Positions 34,773-44,165 of a stretch of 64,000 bases of DNA are shown here, in pieces. How positions within the stretch are numbered: position 1 is the first letter of the stretch; every line of letters starts with the position of its first letter. Source of the stretch: Bacillota bacterium (GTDB lineage: Bacteria > Bacillota > Clostridia > Peptostreptococcales > Acidaminobacteraceae). The DNA lies in contig JAOARG010000069.1 of assembly GCA_025210655.1 (NCBI GenBank), forward strand, positions 159,196-223,195. Reading direction: 5' to 3'. Under the pieces are notes generated by a model. It did not search any database and was not told the DNA's origin. It was given only the letters and a program-made list of their open reading frames with translations. The position numbers and the translations under genes were made by a program.

Positions 34773-36197
34773 TTATTTCCAACCGTTAATATAATTGCTA
34801 TTGTCAAATGGAAGCCAAGTTTCGTAATCGTAATAAGTGAATCTGTCTAAACTCTCTATTATATATCCTTCGTGATAGTTAGTTCCAATTCTCCAGTTTA
34901 CAAGTCCTTCTTCCCCAGTAACTGTAGAAATTGTCGAGAGAGTTAAGTAAACAAAGGCTCCCTTTTCTATCTCCTCACTTGTGACATTTTCAAGTTTCCA
35001 TTCCTTTTGACCAGGATGGCGATCAAGATCAAAGTAGCTAGTTGAGCACAAATAATTAGCTTGATAGTCCATTGCATAATAACTATAATCCCAAAGGAAA
35101 CCTTCAGGAAGTTCAGGTAATAATATAGAGATGTAATAATCATTATTTTTTTTAATTATTTTTATTGTTTCAAAAGCTTTCTGAATATACGCTCTTTCGT
35201 GATCTTCATACATTACTCCATTTCCATAGACTTTTAACTCGTCTTTAGAAGGTAAAGTGATATCATGGCTAACTAATTTAATTGGTGTTCCTTGACCTGT
35301 TCTAATTATCTTAACAGGTGAACCACCAGCTTGTTCAGTTGATATATAGTATTTTGATGAAATTTTATTATTTTTAGAACTTTTGTCAGAGTACTCTTGA
35401 ATCTTTAAAGTTGACTTAGCGTCATGTACTGTAGAGGCAAGGTATTTAGATTTTTCTAAACCATCTGGCACCTCATTAATCACTGTTTCAAGTATTTTTT
35501 CAGCACGTATAAATGATGAAAGTATTTCATTTTTAAAATCTTCATCATTTAAAGCAATAATATAGTCAATTTCATGGGACCTAATGTATGTATGGATATG
35601 TGATAGAGGTACAGCTACCCTATCGACTGGTCTGCTTAGGATATTGGGATCATCTTTGAGATAATTTTCTAAAAAGTCGATTCTTTCATTCAATAATACC
35701 AGATTACTTTTGACTGAATCATCAAATTCTTGACCAGACTGATTGTTTATTTCTTCATTTGGAAGTGCTGCCTTATAACCAAATATTTCGAGGGTTTCTC
35801 TAGCCTTATCTATTGCACTACTTGTTGCTGATGTATCCTTATTTGGAATATGAAGAAGTAATATTTCAGCATTTAATACAGCAGCAATTGAATCTTTAGT
35901 TCCCCTAGTGTTACTAAATGTTGTAGCTTGTTCAAGTGAATTAATATCATCAGTTAATTTTTGAATATCCTTATCCAGTACTTTTTTATTTTCAATTTTT
36001 TCTTTAATGGTCTTAATTGATTCATTTAAATTATCAGTAGCCTTTGAAACACTTATCGTATTTTGCTTATGTACAGAAATATCTTCCCTAGAGCTCTCAG
36101 AGATTACATTTTTATCAGCATAAACGAAAGAACTAAATAATAAAGTTGTTGATAATGCTAGTGTAAAAAGCTTTTTTAAATAAGTTTGATTAATCAT
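34773..36197 (-). CDS. secreted protein of unknown function (474 aa)
   Basis: I do not recognise this family. A Sec signal peptide is clear (LKKLFTLALSTTLLFSSFVYA). Residues ~30-300 are helix-rich with heptad-like stretches (KATDNLNESIKTIKEKIENKK), and the last ~200 residues look like a beta-rich globular domain with several Trp and Tyr. It should be outside the membrane. I use ATG 36195-36197 with GGAGGGAC about 11 nt upstream; an in-frame TTG at 36218 overlaps that site. It is convergent with the DUF169 gene. Confidence 0.75.
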   Translation of the reverse strand: MINQTYLKKLFTLALSTTLLFSSFVYADKNVISESSREDISVHKQNTISVSKATDNLNESIKTIKEKIENKKVLDKDIQKLTDDINSLEQATTFSNTRGTKDSIAAVLNAEILLLHIPNKDTSATSSAIDKARETLEIFGYKAALPNEEINNQSGQEFDDSVKSNLVLLNERIDFLENYLKDDPNILSRPVDRVAVPLSHIHTYIRSHEIDYIIALNDEDFKNEILSSFIRAEKILETVINEVPDGLEKSKYLASTVHDAKSTLKIQEYSDKSSKNNKISSKYYISTEQAGGSPVKIIRTGQGTPIKLVSHDITLPSKDELKVYGNGVMYEDHERAYIQKAFETIKIIKKNNDYYISILLPELPEGFLWDYSYYAMDYQANYLCSTSYFDLDRHPGQKEWKLENVTSEEIEKGAFVYLTLSTISTVTGEEGLVNWRIGTNYHEGYIIESLDRFTYYDYETWLPFDNSNYINGWK

Positions 36198-36360
36198 TCT
36201 TTTAATGTCCCTCCACAAAATTATAGTATAGATTAAAATAATATGTACTATTAATTATAAAGTAAAAGGAATTGTGAAACAATTATTATATTAAAAGTTG
36301 ATATATATCATTAATATGAGATTACTTAGAAGTGACTTCTTATGAAAAAAATCTAATAGC

Positions 36361-36390
36361 CCTTCCGACCCGCGACCTACGACCCACGAA
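36361..36390. repeat. heptamer minisatellite patch
   Basis: CCGACCCGCGACCTACGACC, the reverse-strand form of the CGTAGGT heptamer family, lies in the leader of the downstream diguanylate cyclase gene. Confidence 0.55.
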
Positions 36391-36486
36391 AATTCTATAT
36401 TAATAGAATTCTGATAAAATATATACTATAATATATGTATAAATATTAAAATTACGTAATAATTTGAGTGGTATAGGTGGGGGATT

Positions 36487-38100
36487 ATGAATAAAAATAA
36501 TCGGAAAGGTCTAAATATAAGTTACGTTATTTCTGTACTATTTATCATGCTGATTCTTTCGGTGATAATGTATTTATATCATGTTGATTTGCAAGAGGAT
36601 ATGATAGCTATAGAAGAAGGATTGTATAAAGAACTAAATTATCAAGTAAATATTGTTGATTCCAAAATGAAAGAAATTATTGACATGGGCAAGTTGCAAA
36701 AGCTATGGATAGAGGAAATTCCTCAGTCTGATGTCAAAAATATAGATTTAGAAAATTATGAATGGAAGTATTATGGGGATTTAAATGTAACATCTCTAGT
36801 TGAATCTGATGAGCTTTTAGGTTCAATATTTATTAAGGGTTCAATATCAGAATTGGATGATAATCAAATAAATACTTTAAAGAGGATGTTGGCATCTTTT
36901 TCAGTAAGGACATTTTTGAATGACCATATCGATTTTTCATCAGGAGCAATTTATTATTCTGATTATGATATTATTTCAGCATATCCAAGTGAAGATGTAT
37001 ACAATTTCTTCGATCCAACAGGAATGCCAGCAGCAGAAATTTTTAAATACATAAAAGAAAATATAATTATGCTCAGGGAGCAAGGGAGTGAAGAGGATTA
37101 CACTGAGGGATGGGAGTCAAATCTTAATCCTGATGTAAATGGAAATGGTATACTTTTTACTAGAAACTGGACTGTATTCAGTGGAGATGAAATATCAGGT
37201 ATATACCAATCGTCCTTTAACTTAGAGCCACTGAATAACATCTTAGATAAACCTTATGATGAAGGTCATATATTTATAGTAGACCCTGTTAATCAACTTG
37301 TATATGACGATGGTAAGGCAGCAACTGAAGTTAAGGAATTTGCACTATTTGATATGGACGATATAGATAATTATGAGGAAAATCCATATGGTCAAGGACT
37401 CCTATTAAATGACGGCGAAGTCATTACTTATATACTGCCACTGTCGAGTACTAAATGGAAAATGATTTATCAAATTGATAGGGATACCCTTATTGATTAT
37501 GTTGAAAAACCATATGCAGAGTACAGTATTTATGTTTTTACAACTCTAGCACTGGGATATTTCTTACTAAGTTATGTTCATAGGATAAATGTAGAAAGAA
37601 GAAAAGAAAAAGAAAAAATAATTGAGAGTACACAAGTTGATTATCTGACAGGAACCTTAAACAGAAAGGTATTGGATCAAAAACTTGACGAGTTCATTGA
37701 GTATTCTTCTGATAATACATTTGGAGTGGTTATGCTTGATATAGATGATTTCAAGAAGGTGAATGATACATATGGTCATAGTTTTGGAGATGAAGTGTTA
37801 GTTCAGGTTGCTTCTACAATAAAAGAATCTTTAAGATCGAATGATTTGGTTTGCAGATTTGGAGGAGAAGAGTTTGTAGTTATTCTTTCAGGAAGCACAA
37901 GAGAAGTTTCTCTGAAAATATGTAATAGAATTTTAGATAATATTAGGCGAGATACTACTGAAAAATTTGCTATAACAATAACTGTTAGTATGGGATTAAT
38001 ATCGTATTCGAAAGAATATTCTAAAGAGGACTTATTGAAAAAAGCAGATGAAAACCTTTATGTAGCTAAAAAAGAAGGAAAAGATAAAGTTGTTGGTTAA
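36487..38100 (+). CDS. membrane-bound diguanylate cyclase with extracellular sensor domain
   Basis: A 537 aa protein: a transmembrane helix at ~12-32, a large extracytoplasmic sensor (~35-345, probably Cache-like), a second helix at ~347-367, then a GGDEF domain with GGEEF at 459-463 and the upstream LDIDDFKKVNDTYGH metal/nucleotide motif. It should make c-di-GMP in response to an external signal. A GGTGGGGG ribosome site precedes ATG. The aminotransferase gene follows after 12 nt and is probably co-transcribed. Confidence 0.92.
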   Translation: MNKNNRKGLNISYVISVLFIMLILSVIMYLYHVDLQEDMIAIEEGLYKELNYQVNIVDSKMKEIIDMGKLQKLWIEEIPQSDVKNIDLENYEWKYYGDLNVTSLVESDELLGSIFIKGSISELDDNQINTLKRMLASFSVRTFLNDHIDFSSGAIYYSDYDIISAYPSEDVYNFFDPTGMPAAEIFKYIKENIIMLREQGSEEDYTEGWESNLNPDVNGNGILFTRNWTVFSGDEISGIYQSSFNLEPLNNILDKPYDEGHIFIVDPVNQLVYDDGKAATEVKEFALFDMDDIDNYEENPYGQGLLLNDGEVITYILPLSSTKWKMIYQIDRDTLIDYVEKPYAEYSIYVFTTLALGYFLLSYVHRINVERRKEKEKIIESTQVDYLTGTLNRKVLDQKLDEFIEYSSDNTFGVVMLDIDDFKKVNDTYGHSFGDEVLVQVASTIKESLRSNDLVCRFGGEEFVVILSGSTREVSLKICNRILDNIRRDTTEKFAITITVSMGLISYSKEYSKEDLLKKADENLYVAKKEGKDKVVG

Positions 38101-38112
38101 GGAGGAAGCAGT

Positions 38113-39306
38113 ATGAAGTACAATTTTGATGAAGTAATTGATAGAAGAGGAACTGGATCAGTAAAGTGGGATTTTGGAGATATGCTTAAGAAAATGGGCC
38201 TTGCAGAAAGATTTGATCAGGACACATTACCACTTTTCACAGCAGATATGGACTTTGCAGTACCACCTTGTATAGTGGAAGCAATGCATAAAACAGCTGA
38301 CCAAAGGATATACGGATACACAATGGCACCAGATGAGTATTATGATGCAATTATTTCATGGTTTGATAGACGACATGGATGGACTATAAAAAAAGAAGAA
38401 ATATTATACTGTCCAGGTACAGTGAAAGCAATAGCTATGGCAATAAATACCTTTACTGAAAAAGGTAACGGAGTAATTATTCAAAGACCGGTTTATACAC
38501 CATTTACCACTTCAATAGAAGAAAATGAAAGAACAGTTGTAAACAATCAAATGCTAGTTGATGAGAGTGGATACTATATTCCAAACTTAGTTGAATTCGA
38601 AGAACTTGCAAAAGATGAAAACAACAAAATGTTCATACTATGTAATCCACACAATCCATCAGGAAGAATTTTTAAAGATGAGGATTTAAAAGAATTATCA
38701 AGAATATGTGCTGAAAATGGTGTAATCCTAGTAGCTGATGAAATCCATGGAGATTTGATTAGAAGAGATCAAACATTTAAACCAATAGCTACTTTGGCAG
38801 AGTCAACAGATCACATCATATCACTTACAGCAATCAATAAAACATTCAACGTAGCTGGCCTACATGTAACAAATGTAATAATTACAAATAAGAAGTTAAG
38901 AAAAATGTATCAAAAAGTATTGGGAATGCAAATGCCAACACCATTTACATACAATGCCCTAATAGCAGCATATAATGAAGGTGAAGAATGGCTAGAAGAG
39001 TTAAAAGAATATCTAGACGGTACAATAGAATGGGTAATGACATTCTTAAAAGAAAACATGCCAAAAGTGAAGTTTGTAAGACCTGAAGGAACATATATAT
39101 TCTGGATGGATTTTAGAGAATACGGAATATCCCATGAAGAAATAAGAAAAAGAATATATATAGATGCAAACGTAATACTAGAAGGGGGCAAAATGTTTGA
39201 CCCAGACAAAGGAGCAGGATTCGAAAGAATATGCCTATCATCACCAAGACCTATGATAAAAGAAGCGTTTGAAAGAATAGCAAAAGCTTTCTCTGATTTG
39301 AATTAG
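38113..39306 (+). CDS. MalY/PatB-family PLP aminotransferase (probable C-S lyase)
   Basis: A 397 aa fold-type I PLP enzyme, typical length. It starts with the family pattern (NFDEVIDRRGTGSVKWD, then LPLFTADMDFAVPP). It has CNPHNPSGRI, the PLP-binding ADEIHGDL, and the Schiff-base Lys in TAINKTFNVAGL. MalY/PatB proteins are usually cystathionine beta-lyases that release a thiol, pyruvate and ammonia; some also act as aminotransferases. AAGGAGG precedes ATG, 12 nt after the diguanylate cyclase gene. Confidence 0.92.
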   Translation: MKYNFDEVIDRRGTGSVKWDFGDMLKKMGLAERFDQDTLPLFTADMDFAVPPCIVEAMHKTADQRIYGYTMAPDEYYDAIISWFDRRHGWTIKKEEILYCPGTVKAIAMAINTFTEKGNGVIIQRPVYTPFTTSIEENERTVVNNQMLVDESGYYIPNLVEFEELAKDENNKMFILCNPHNPSGRIFKDEDLKELSRICAENGVILVADEIHGDLIRRDQTFKPIATLAESTDHIISLTAINKTFNVAGLHVTNVIITNKKLRKMYQKVLGMQMPTPFTYNALIAAYNEGEEWLEELKEYLDGTIEWVMTFLKENMPKVKFVRPEGTYIFWMDFREYGISHEEIRKRIYIDANVILEGGKMFDPDKGAGFERICLSSPRPMIKEAFERIAKAFSDLN

Positions 39307-39314
39307 AATTTATT

Positions 39315-39344
39315 AAAAAACTGCCCTTTCGTGGGTAGTTTTTT
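39315..39344 (+). terminator. rho-independent terminator
   Basis: AAAAAACTGCCC, loop TTTCG, TGGGTAGTTTTTT after the aminotransferase gene. The linker-hairpin array B begins in its T-tract. Confidence 0.85.
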
Positions 39345-39505
39345 GTCTAAAGCTTATTTGCTACTCAAATTTCACGTCTAATCGGAATCTGTAGATTCCG
39401 GTCTAATGTTAAATTCGTAAACCTCTTTAACGTCTAATAGACTTCCTTTGGAAGTCTGTCCAAGGAAATTTTACTAAGGTAAAATAACAATTGAAGATAA
39501 TAGTT
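39345..39505 (+). repeat. linker-hairpin array B (GTCTA-type)
   Basis: Same order as array A at 30114: GTCTAAAGCTTATTTG..., then stems CGGAATCT/AGATTCCG, GTTAAA/TTTAAC, AGACTTCC/GGAAGTCT and TTTTAC/GTAAAA, each separated by GTCTAAT. The ends are nearly identical to array A, while stems 2-4 differ in a paired way. Confidence 0.65.
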
Positions 39506-39584
39506 CTTTCTTTAGCTAAAGCTATTTTTGAAATAGAGAATTATTTGCTATATATGCAAATAATATAGCGTGACATGCTCTAAA

Positions 39585-40031
39585 AGACCCCAACCCAACT
39601 GATTTTCTCCCCAAAGATATGACTAATCTTCAAATTAGTTTATCAGCATGGATGCATCCATTCCACCCAATTATCTACAGCCTTTATGTGCTCTAGCCTT
39701 AAAGAACACTTATACTGTTAAAGTAAATCCATTCAGAGTAGTGCTTCAGAAGGATTCACTTGCATAATATGTTTTAAAAGAACCTAAACCAACTGATTTT
39801 CTCCCCAAAGATATGACTAATCTTCAAATTAGTTTATCAGCATGGGATGCAGCCATTCCACCCAATTATCTACAGCCTTTATGTGCTCTAGCCTTAAAGA
39901 ACACTTATACTGTTAAAGTAAATCCATTCAGAGTAGTGCTTCAGAAGGATTCACTTGCATAATATGTTTTAAAAGACCCTAATCCAACTGATTTTCTCCC
40001 CAAAGATATGACCAACCTGCAAATTAGTTTA
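39585..40031 (+). repeat. tandem repeat, two 194-195 bp units plus a partial third
   Basis: The hairpin AACTGATTT...AAATTAGTTT begins at 39597, 39791 and 39986. Between copies the ~135 bp of sequence, including an AGTAAATCC...GGATTCACTT hairpin and a conserved GCCTTTATGTGCTCTAGCC, is almost identical in units 1 and 2. Each unit starts AGACCC or AGAACC. No ORF covers it. This is part of a 1.36 kb gap (39307-40664) whose remainder holds array B, heptamer patches and the promoter at 40567. Confidence 0.85.
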
Positions 40032-40049
40032 GCAGTATAAGAAAATCCC

Positions 40050-40083
40050 TTCCGACCTACCACCAACGACCAACGATCCACGG
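40050..40083. repeat. heptamer minisatellite patch
   Basis: CCGACCTACCACCAACGACC followed by further 7 bp units, the reverse form of the CGTAGGT family. A related TGTAGTT/TGTAGCT/TGTATCT run lies at 40396-40421. Confidence 0.5.
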
Positions 40084-40566
40084 CCCTTTTACGAATAATT
40101 TAAGCTTATGGACACAGAATGGACACATGGTATTGCTAAAATGAATCTATAAAAAAATAGCAAACGCAGATTAAAAGATTATACTATATCTTTAGATCTG
40201 AACAAGGTGATAGAGTTTTAAAACTACCACATTAAAATTTCTTAATTTATTAGCAACTTAATCAAATGAATGTATGACTAAAAAGTATTATGAGAGACAT
40301 ATGATGTATATGTAAATAATTACGAGAAAAATTCCCTGTCATTATATTTATCTGATATCCCTAAATCCCTTGTTCAGATCTAAGGGTATAGTTTTTTGTA
40401 GTTTGTAGCTTGTATCTTGTAAAATTTAATAGTAATAGTCAATTTTAAATAGATTGAGCTTGTCAAAACTATGAATGAATAACAGCATAATAAAAGTATG
40501 ACCGTAAGTCACTAATATAGAAGAAAATTATACACGTACAATCATTATTGTAAATTTTTATAAATG

Positions 40567-40595
40567 TTGACAGTAATAGCTCCTGATAATAGAAT
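40567..40595 (+). promoter_or_regulatory. promoter of the peptide-type ABC operon
   Basis: TTGACA (40567-40572), 17 bp spacer, TAGAAT (40590-40595), 70 bp before the start codon. An imperfect palindrome (TATGTTTGAAAT...AATTTGAACATA, about 40604-40634) lies just downstream and could be an operator. Confidence 0.7.
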
Positions 40596-40664
40596 TTACT
40601 AGCATATGTTTGAAATAATTATTAATTTGAACATATCCCAAATTGTAAAAACAGGAGTGATAAA

Positions 40665-42362
40665 ATGATAAAATTTAGAATAGTAGCCTTAATACTAGCA
40701 TTAATGATGACTATTATGCTAGGAACTGCTTGTTCATCTAAAACTGAAGAAGCTAAGACTACTGATACTACAGAAGTAACAGATTCAAAAGAAGTTACAT
40801 ACAAGGATACGATTGTATACGCATTATGGAGTTCACCAGATGGATTCTTTAATCCAGCGTTATCAAGCACTATTTATGATGAAGCTGTTGATCAGTTAGT
40901 GTATGATTCTATGATCAGTTTTGATAAGGACATGAACATAGTTCCTTTGATGGCAGATTCCTACGAAGTTTCTGAAGATGAGAAAACGATTGTTTTTAAT
41001 CTTAAAGAAGGAATGAAATGGCATGATGGTGAAGCTGTAACTACTGATGATATAGTTTTCACTTTTGAAAGTTTAGCAAACAAAGATTACACTGGACCAT
41101 ACAGTAATGTTGTTGAAGGTCTTGAAGGATATGAAGCTTACCATAATGGAGAAGCAGAAAATCTAAGTGGTATAAAAGTAGATGGTCAAACAGTATCATT
41201 TACATTAGGAGATGTTTACGCACCCGCTTTAATGAATATTGGTGGATTTGATATTATTCCTAAGCATGTTTGGGAGTCGGTTCCAGTAGCTGAGTGGGGA
41301 ACTGCTAGTGAATTACTTGCTTCACCAGTTGGTTGTGGACCATACAAATTTGAAGAATATGAAGATGGACATCACCTAAAGTTAACTGCTAATGAAAATT
41401 ATTTTGATGGTGAAGTAGCTACAAAAAACTTCATTTTTAGAATTACTAGCCGTGATAATGTACAAGTTCAATTAGAAAATGGCGAAGTTGATATTGCAGA
41501 TATATCAGATATGAAACCAAGTGATATAGAAGCATTAAAAACTAATGGTATAGAAACAGAGTCATTTGCAAACAACTTAGTACAATACATGGGATTCAAC
41601 TTAAGAGATGAAAGATTTAAGGATGAACGTGTAAGAGCTGCATTCATGTATGGACTAGACAGACAACTTATGGTTGATACCTTGGTTGCTGGAAAAGGAC
41701 AGTTAGTTAATACTCCAATGATACCATCAGGATGGGCTTATCCATCAGAAGACATGCTTCTTTCTTATGAGTATGATATAGAAAAAGCAAAAGCTTTATT
41801 AAAAGAAGCTGGTTGGGAAGATAGGGATCAAAACGGAATTATAGAAGACGAAGCTGGAAATGAGTTTAAAATTGTTTTAACATATCCAACTGGAGACAAG
41901 GCTAGAGAAGAGTCAGCTCCAATTATTCAAAGTTATGTAAAAGAACTTGGAATTGATATGGACCTTGAAATGCTTGAATTTAAAGCTACAATGGCAAAAG
42001 TTGTTGGAAATCATGAATTTGATGTTTACCTAATGGGTAACAGTGTTGGTTCAGACCCAGATCCTAAACCATACTGGCATTCAACTGCAATGAGTAATGA
42101 AAAAGGTGTTTATGCATGGAATATTGCAGGTTTTGCAAATGAAGAGGCAGATAAGCTAATGGAAGCTGGTCTTGCTACAACAAGCCAAGAAGAAAGAAAA
42201 GAAATTTACAATAAGTTTGGAGTTTTAATGAATAAAGAGTTACCTTGGGCAACACTTTACTCAAAAGATATTATAATGGCTCATAATCCAAAAATAGAAA
42301 ACTATCATCCAAGTACTTATACTAAGTTTGTAGATGTAGAAGACTGGAAAATAGAAAACTAA
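40665..42362 (+). CDS. peptide/nickel-type ABC transporter substrate-binding lipoprotein
   Basis: A 565 aa family 5 (DppA/OppA) extracellular binding protein. It has a lipoprotein signal with Cys at ~23 (MLGTACSS), an acidic/Thr linker, and the family pattern (FNPALSSTIYDEAVDQLVYDSM, then WHDGEAVTTDDIVFTFESL, and VRAAFMYGLDRQLMVDTL). It delivers a peptide or similar ligand to the two permeases that follow. The start has AGGAGTG and a clear promoter. Confidence 0.93.
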   Translation: MIKFRIVALILALMMTIMLGTACSSKTEEAKTTDTTEVTDSKEVTYKDTIVYALWSSPDGFFNPALSSTIYDEAVDQLVYDSMISFDKDMNIVPLMADSYEVSEDEKTIVFNLKEGMKWHDGEAVTTDDIVFTFESLANKDYTGPYSNVVEGLEGYEAYHNGEAENLSGIKVDGQTVSFTLGDVYAPALMNIGGFDIIPKHVWESVPVAEWGTASELLASPVGCGPYKFEEYEDGHHLKLTANENYFDGEVATKNFIFRITSRDNVQVQLENGEVDIADISDMKPSDIEALKTNGIETESFANNLVQYMGFNLRDERFKDERVRAAFMYGLDRQLMVDTLVAGKGQLVNTPMIPSGWAYPSEDMLLSYEYDIEKAKALLKEAGWEDRDQNGIIEDEAGNEFKIVLTYPTGDKAREESAPIIQSYVKELGIDMDLEMLEFKATMAKVVGNHEFDVYLMGNSVGSDPDPKPYWHSTAMSNEKGVYAWNIAGFANEEADKLMEAGLATTSQEERKEIYNKFGVLMNKELPWATLYSKDIIMAHNPKIENYHPSTYTKFVDVEDWKIEN

Positions 42363-42364
42363 TT

Positions 42365-43345
42365 ATGAAAAAATATATTACTAGAAAGATTTTATCTTCA
42401 CTGGTACTTATAGTAATGATTACTATGGTTGTATTTGCCCTTACACATTTACAACCTGGTAATCCTTATTTGGACCGTTTGGGTCCGGATATGTCAGCAG
42501 AGCAGTTTGAAAATATTCTTAGAAAAGTTGGATATTATGATCCATTGTGGTTAAAGTATCTTAAATGGGCTAAGGGTCTTGTTCAAGGTGATTTAGGAAT
42601 ATCAATAAAACATGGTCAGCCGGTTACAAATCTAATAAGGAAATATCTATCCAATTCTATTGTTTTGATTAGTATCTCATTTATAATAAGCTCTTTACTT
42701 GGAACAATTATTGGCATGAGGGCAGGTAGATCTAGAGGATGGTTTAAGAAGATAATCATGTCGAGTTCGGTAGCATTACTAAGCGTACCGAGTTTTTTTG
42801 TTGCAATAATTCTTATGAAGTACTTTGCATATGATTTAAAGCTATTACCATCATCGGGTATGTATTCTTTACAGTTATCAAGTACAGCTACTTTTATAGA
42901 GATTAGCCTTGACCGCATAGCCCATATGATACTTCCTGTTACAGTTCTTGTAATAATGAACATACCTGCTGTAATACAGTTTACTATTGTAAATATGGAA
43001 AAAGAGATTGGAGCGGACTATATAAGGACTGCTATAGCCAAGGGTCTTAGTGAAAGGGTGGTTATCTGGAAGCATGCCTTTAAAAATGTAGCAGTACCCC
43101 TAGTTGCATTACTAAGTGTGCAAGCACCAATGATATTTTCAGGTGCAATGATTACAGAAACTATTTTCGACTACCCTGGAATGGGAAAGTTGGGATATGA
43201 TGCTGTAATGGCAAGGGATTATCCATTAATAATGGGTGTTCTTTTAGTAAATACAATAGTTGTAGTAATAGTTAATTTTTCTGCAGATTTTATCTATGCA
43301 TTACTTGATCCAAGAATAAGACTTGTAAAGGAGAAAGCATCATGA
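42365..43345 (+). CDS. ABC transporter permease, DppB type
   Basis: A 326 aa inner membrane permease with an N-terminal YITRKILSSLVLIVMITMVVF helix, six membrane segments in all, and the EAA-like cytoplasmic loop (IRTAIAKGLSERVVIWKHAFKN) that contacts an ATPase. It starts 2 nt after the binding protein stop and overlaps the next permease by 4 nt. Confidence 0.93.
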   Translation: MKKYITRKILSSLVLIVMITMVVFALTHLQPGNPYLDRLGPDMSAEQFENILRKVGYYDPLWLKYLKWAKGLVQGDLGISIKHGQPVTNLIRKYLSNSIVLISISFIISSLLGTIIGMRAGRSRGWFKKIIMSSSVALLSVPSFFVAIILMKYFAYDLKLLPSSGMYSLQLSSTATFIEISLDRIAHMILPVTVLVIMNIPAVIQFTIVNMEKEIGADYIRTAIAKGLSERVVIWKHAFKNVAVPLVALLSVQAPMIFSGAMITETIFDYPGMGKLGYDAVMARDYPLIMGVLLVNTIVVVIVNFSADFIYALLDPRIRLVKEKAS

Positions 43346-44136
43346 AAAAAAGATTTTTCCTTATCATAATTTTGATTCTATCCCTCCTTGCAATTGTATG
43401 TATATTTGCACCTTATTTTTCATCATACGATCCAAATAAAGTTGATTTACGTTCAATAGATAACCCTCCAAGTAAAGAGCACATATTAGGATGTGATTCT
43501 TTAGGAAGAGATATCTACTCGAGAGTTCTCTATGGCGGTAGAGTATCCATAGCAGTAGGTTTTGCTGTAGCACTTATACAGCTTACAATAGGAGTATCTT
43601 TTGGAATGACAGCTGGATATTATGGAGGATGGATTGATATAGTGATGATGAAATTTGCAGAAATGATTCAGTGTTTCCCATTTTTTATTTTAGCAATATC
43701 TATGGTATCACTTATAGGAGAAGGTTTCTGGAGTGTAGTAATAATTCTTGGAATACTAGGCTGGCCGAGTATATTTTTAGTAATAAGGGCTGAGACACTT
43801 AAACTAAGGGATCAAGAGTATATATTAGCAGCAAAAGTATTGGGGGCAGGTAGACCAAGAATACTTGTAAAGCATATATTTCCCCATGTAACAGGATTGA
43901 TGCTAGTGCAAGTAACACTATCAATATCGTCAGCTATTTTGTCAGAGTCAAGTTTAAGCTTTTTAGGTATGGGAGTAGCACCACCCCATTCAAGTTGGGG
44001 AAACATCCTGATGGCAGCAAGGACTATGAGTGTATTACAAAATAATTGGTGGCAATGGTTGCCAGCAGGCCTATGTATATTTTTTGTAGTTCTAAGTGTA
44101 AATGTTTTGGGAAAAGGAATGTATGAAGAAAGATAG
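43342..44136 (+). CDS. ABC transporter permease, DppC type
   Basis: A 264 aa permease with about six membrane helices, the family signature near the N-terminus (PPSKEHILGCDSLGRDIYSRVLYGGR) and the EAA loop (LRDQEYILAAKVLGAGRPRILVKHIFPH). ATGA overlaps the upstream gene by 4 nt. It is the last gene of the operon: a terminator and convergent genes follow, so the DppD/DppF ATPases expected in this family are missing and must be shared from elsewhere. Confidence 0.93.
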   Translation: MKKRFFLIIILILSLLAIVCIFAPYFSSYDPNKVDLRSIDNPPSKEHILGCDSLGRDIYSRVLYGGRVSIAVGFAVALIQLTIGVSFGMTAGYYGGWIDIVMMKFAEMIQCFPFFILAISMVSLIGEGFWSVVIILGILGWPSIFLVIRAETLKLRDQEYILAAKVLGAGRPRILVKHIFPHVTGLMLVQVTLSISSAILSESSLSFLGMGVAPPHSSWGNILMAARTMSVLQNNWWQWLPAGLCIFFVVLSVNVLGKGMYEER

Positions 44137-44165
44137 AACATCATTTGATGCTCTATCTTTTTCTT
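44128..44165. terminator. bidirectional terminator
   Basis: AAAGATAGAACATCA, short loop, TGATGCTCTATCTTTTTC between the convergent permease and anti-sigma genes. Confidence 0.85.

Noticed and set aside
39585..40031. Tandem repeats considered as a CRISPR array
   Set aside because: Period is 194-195 bp with nearly identical sequence between the hairpins and no short unique spacers; no cas genes are present.
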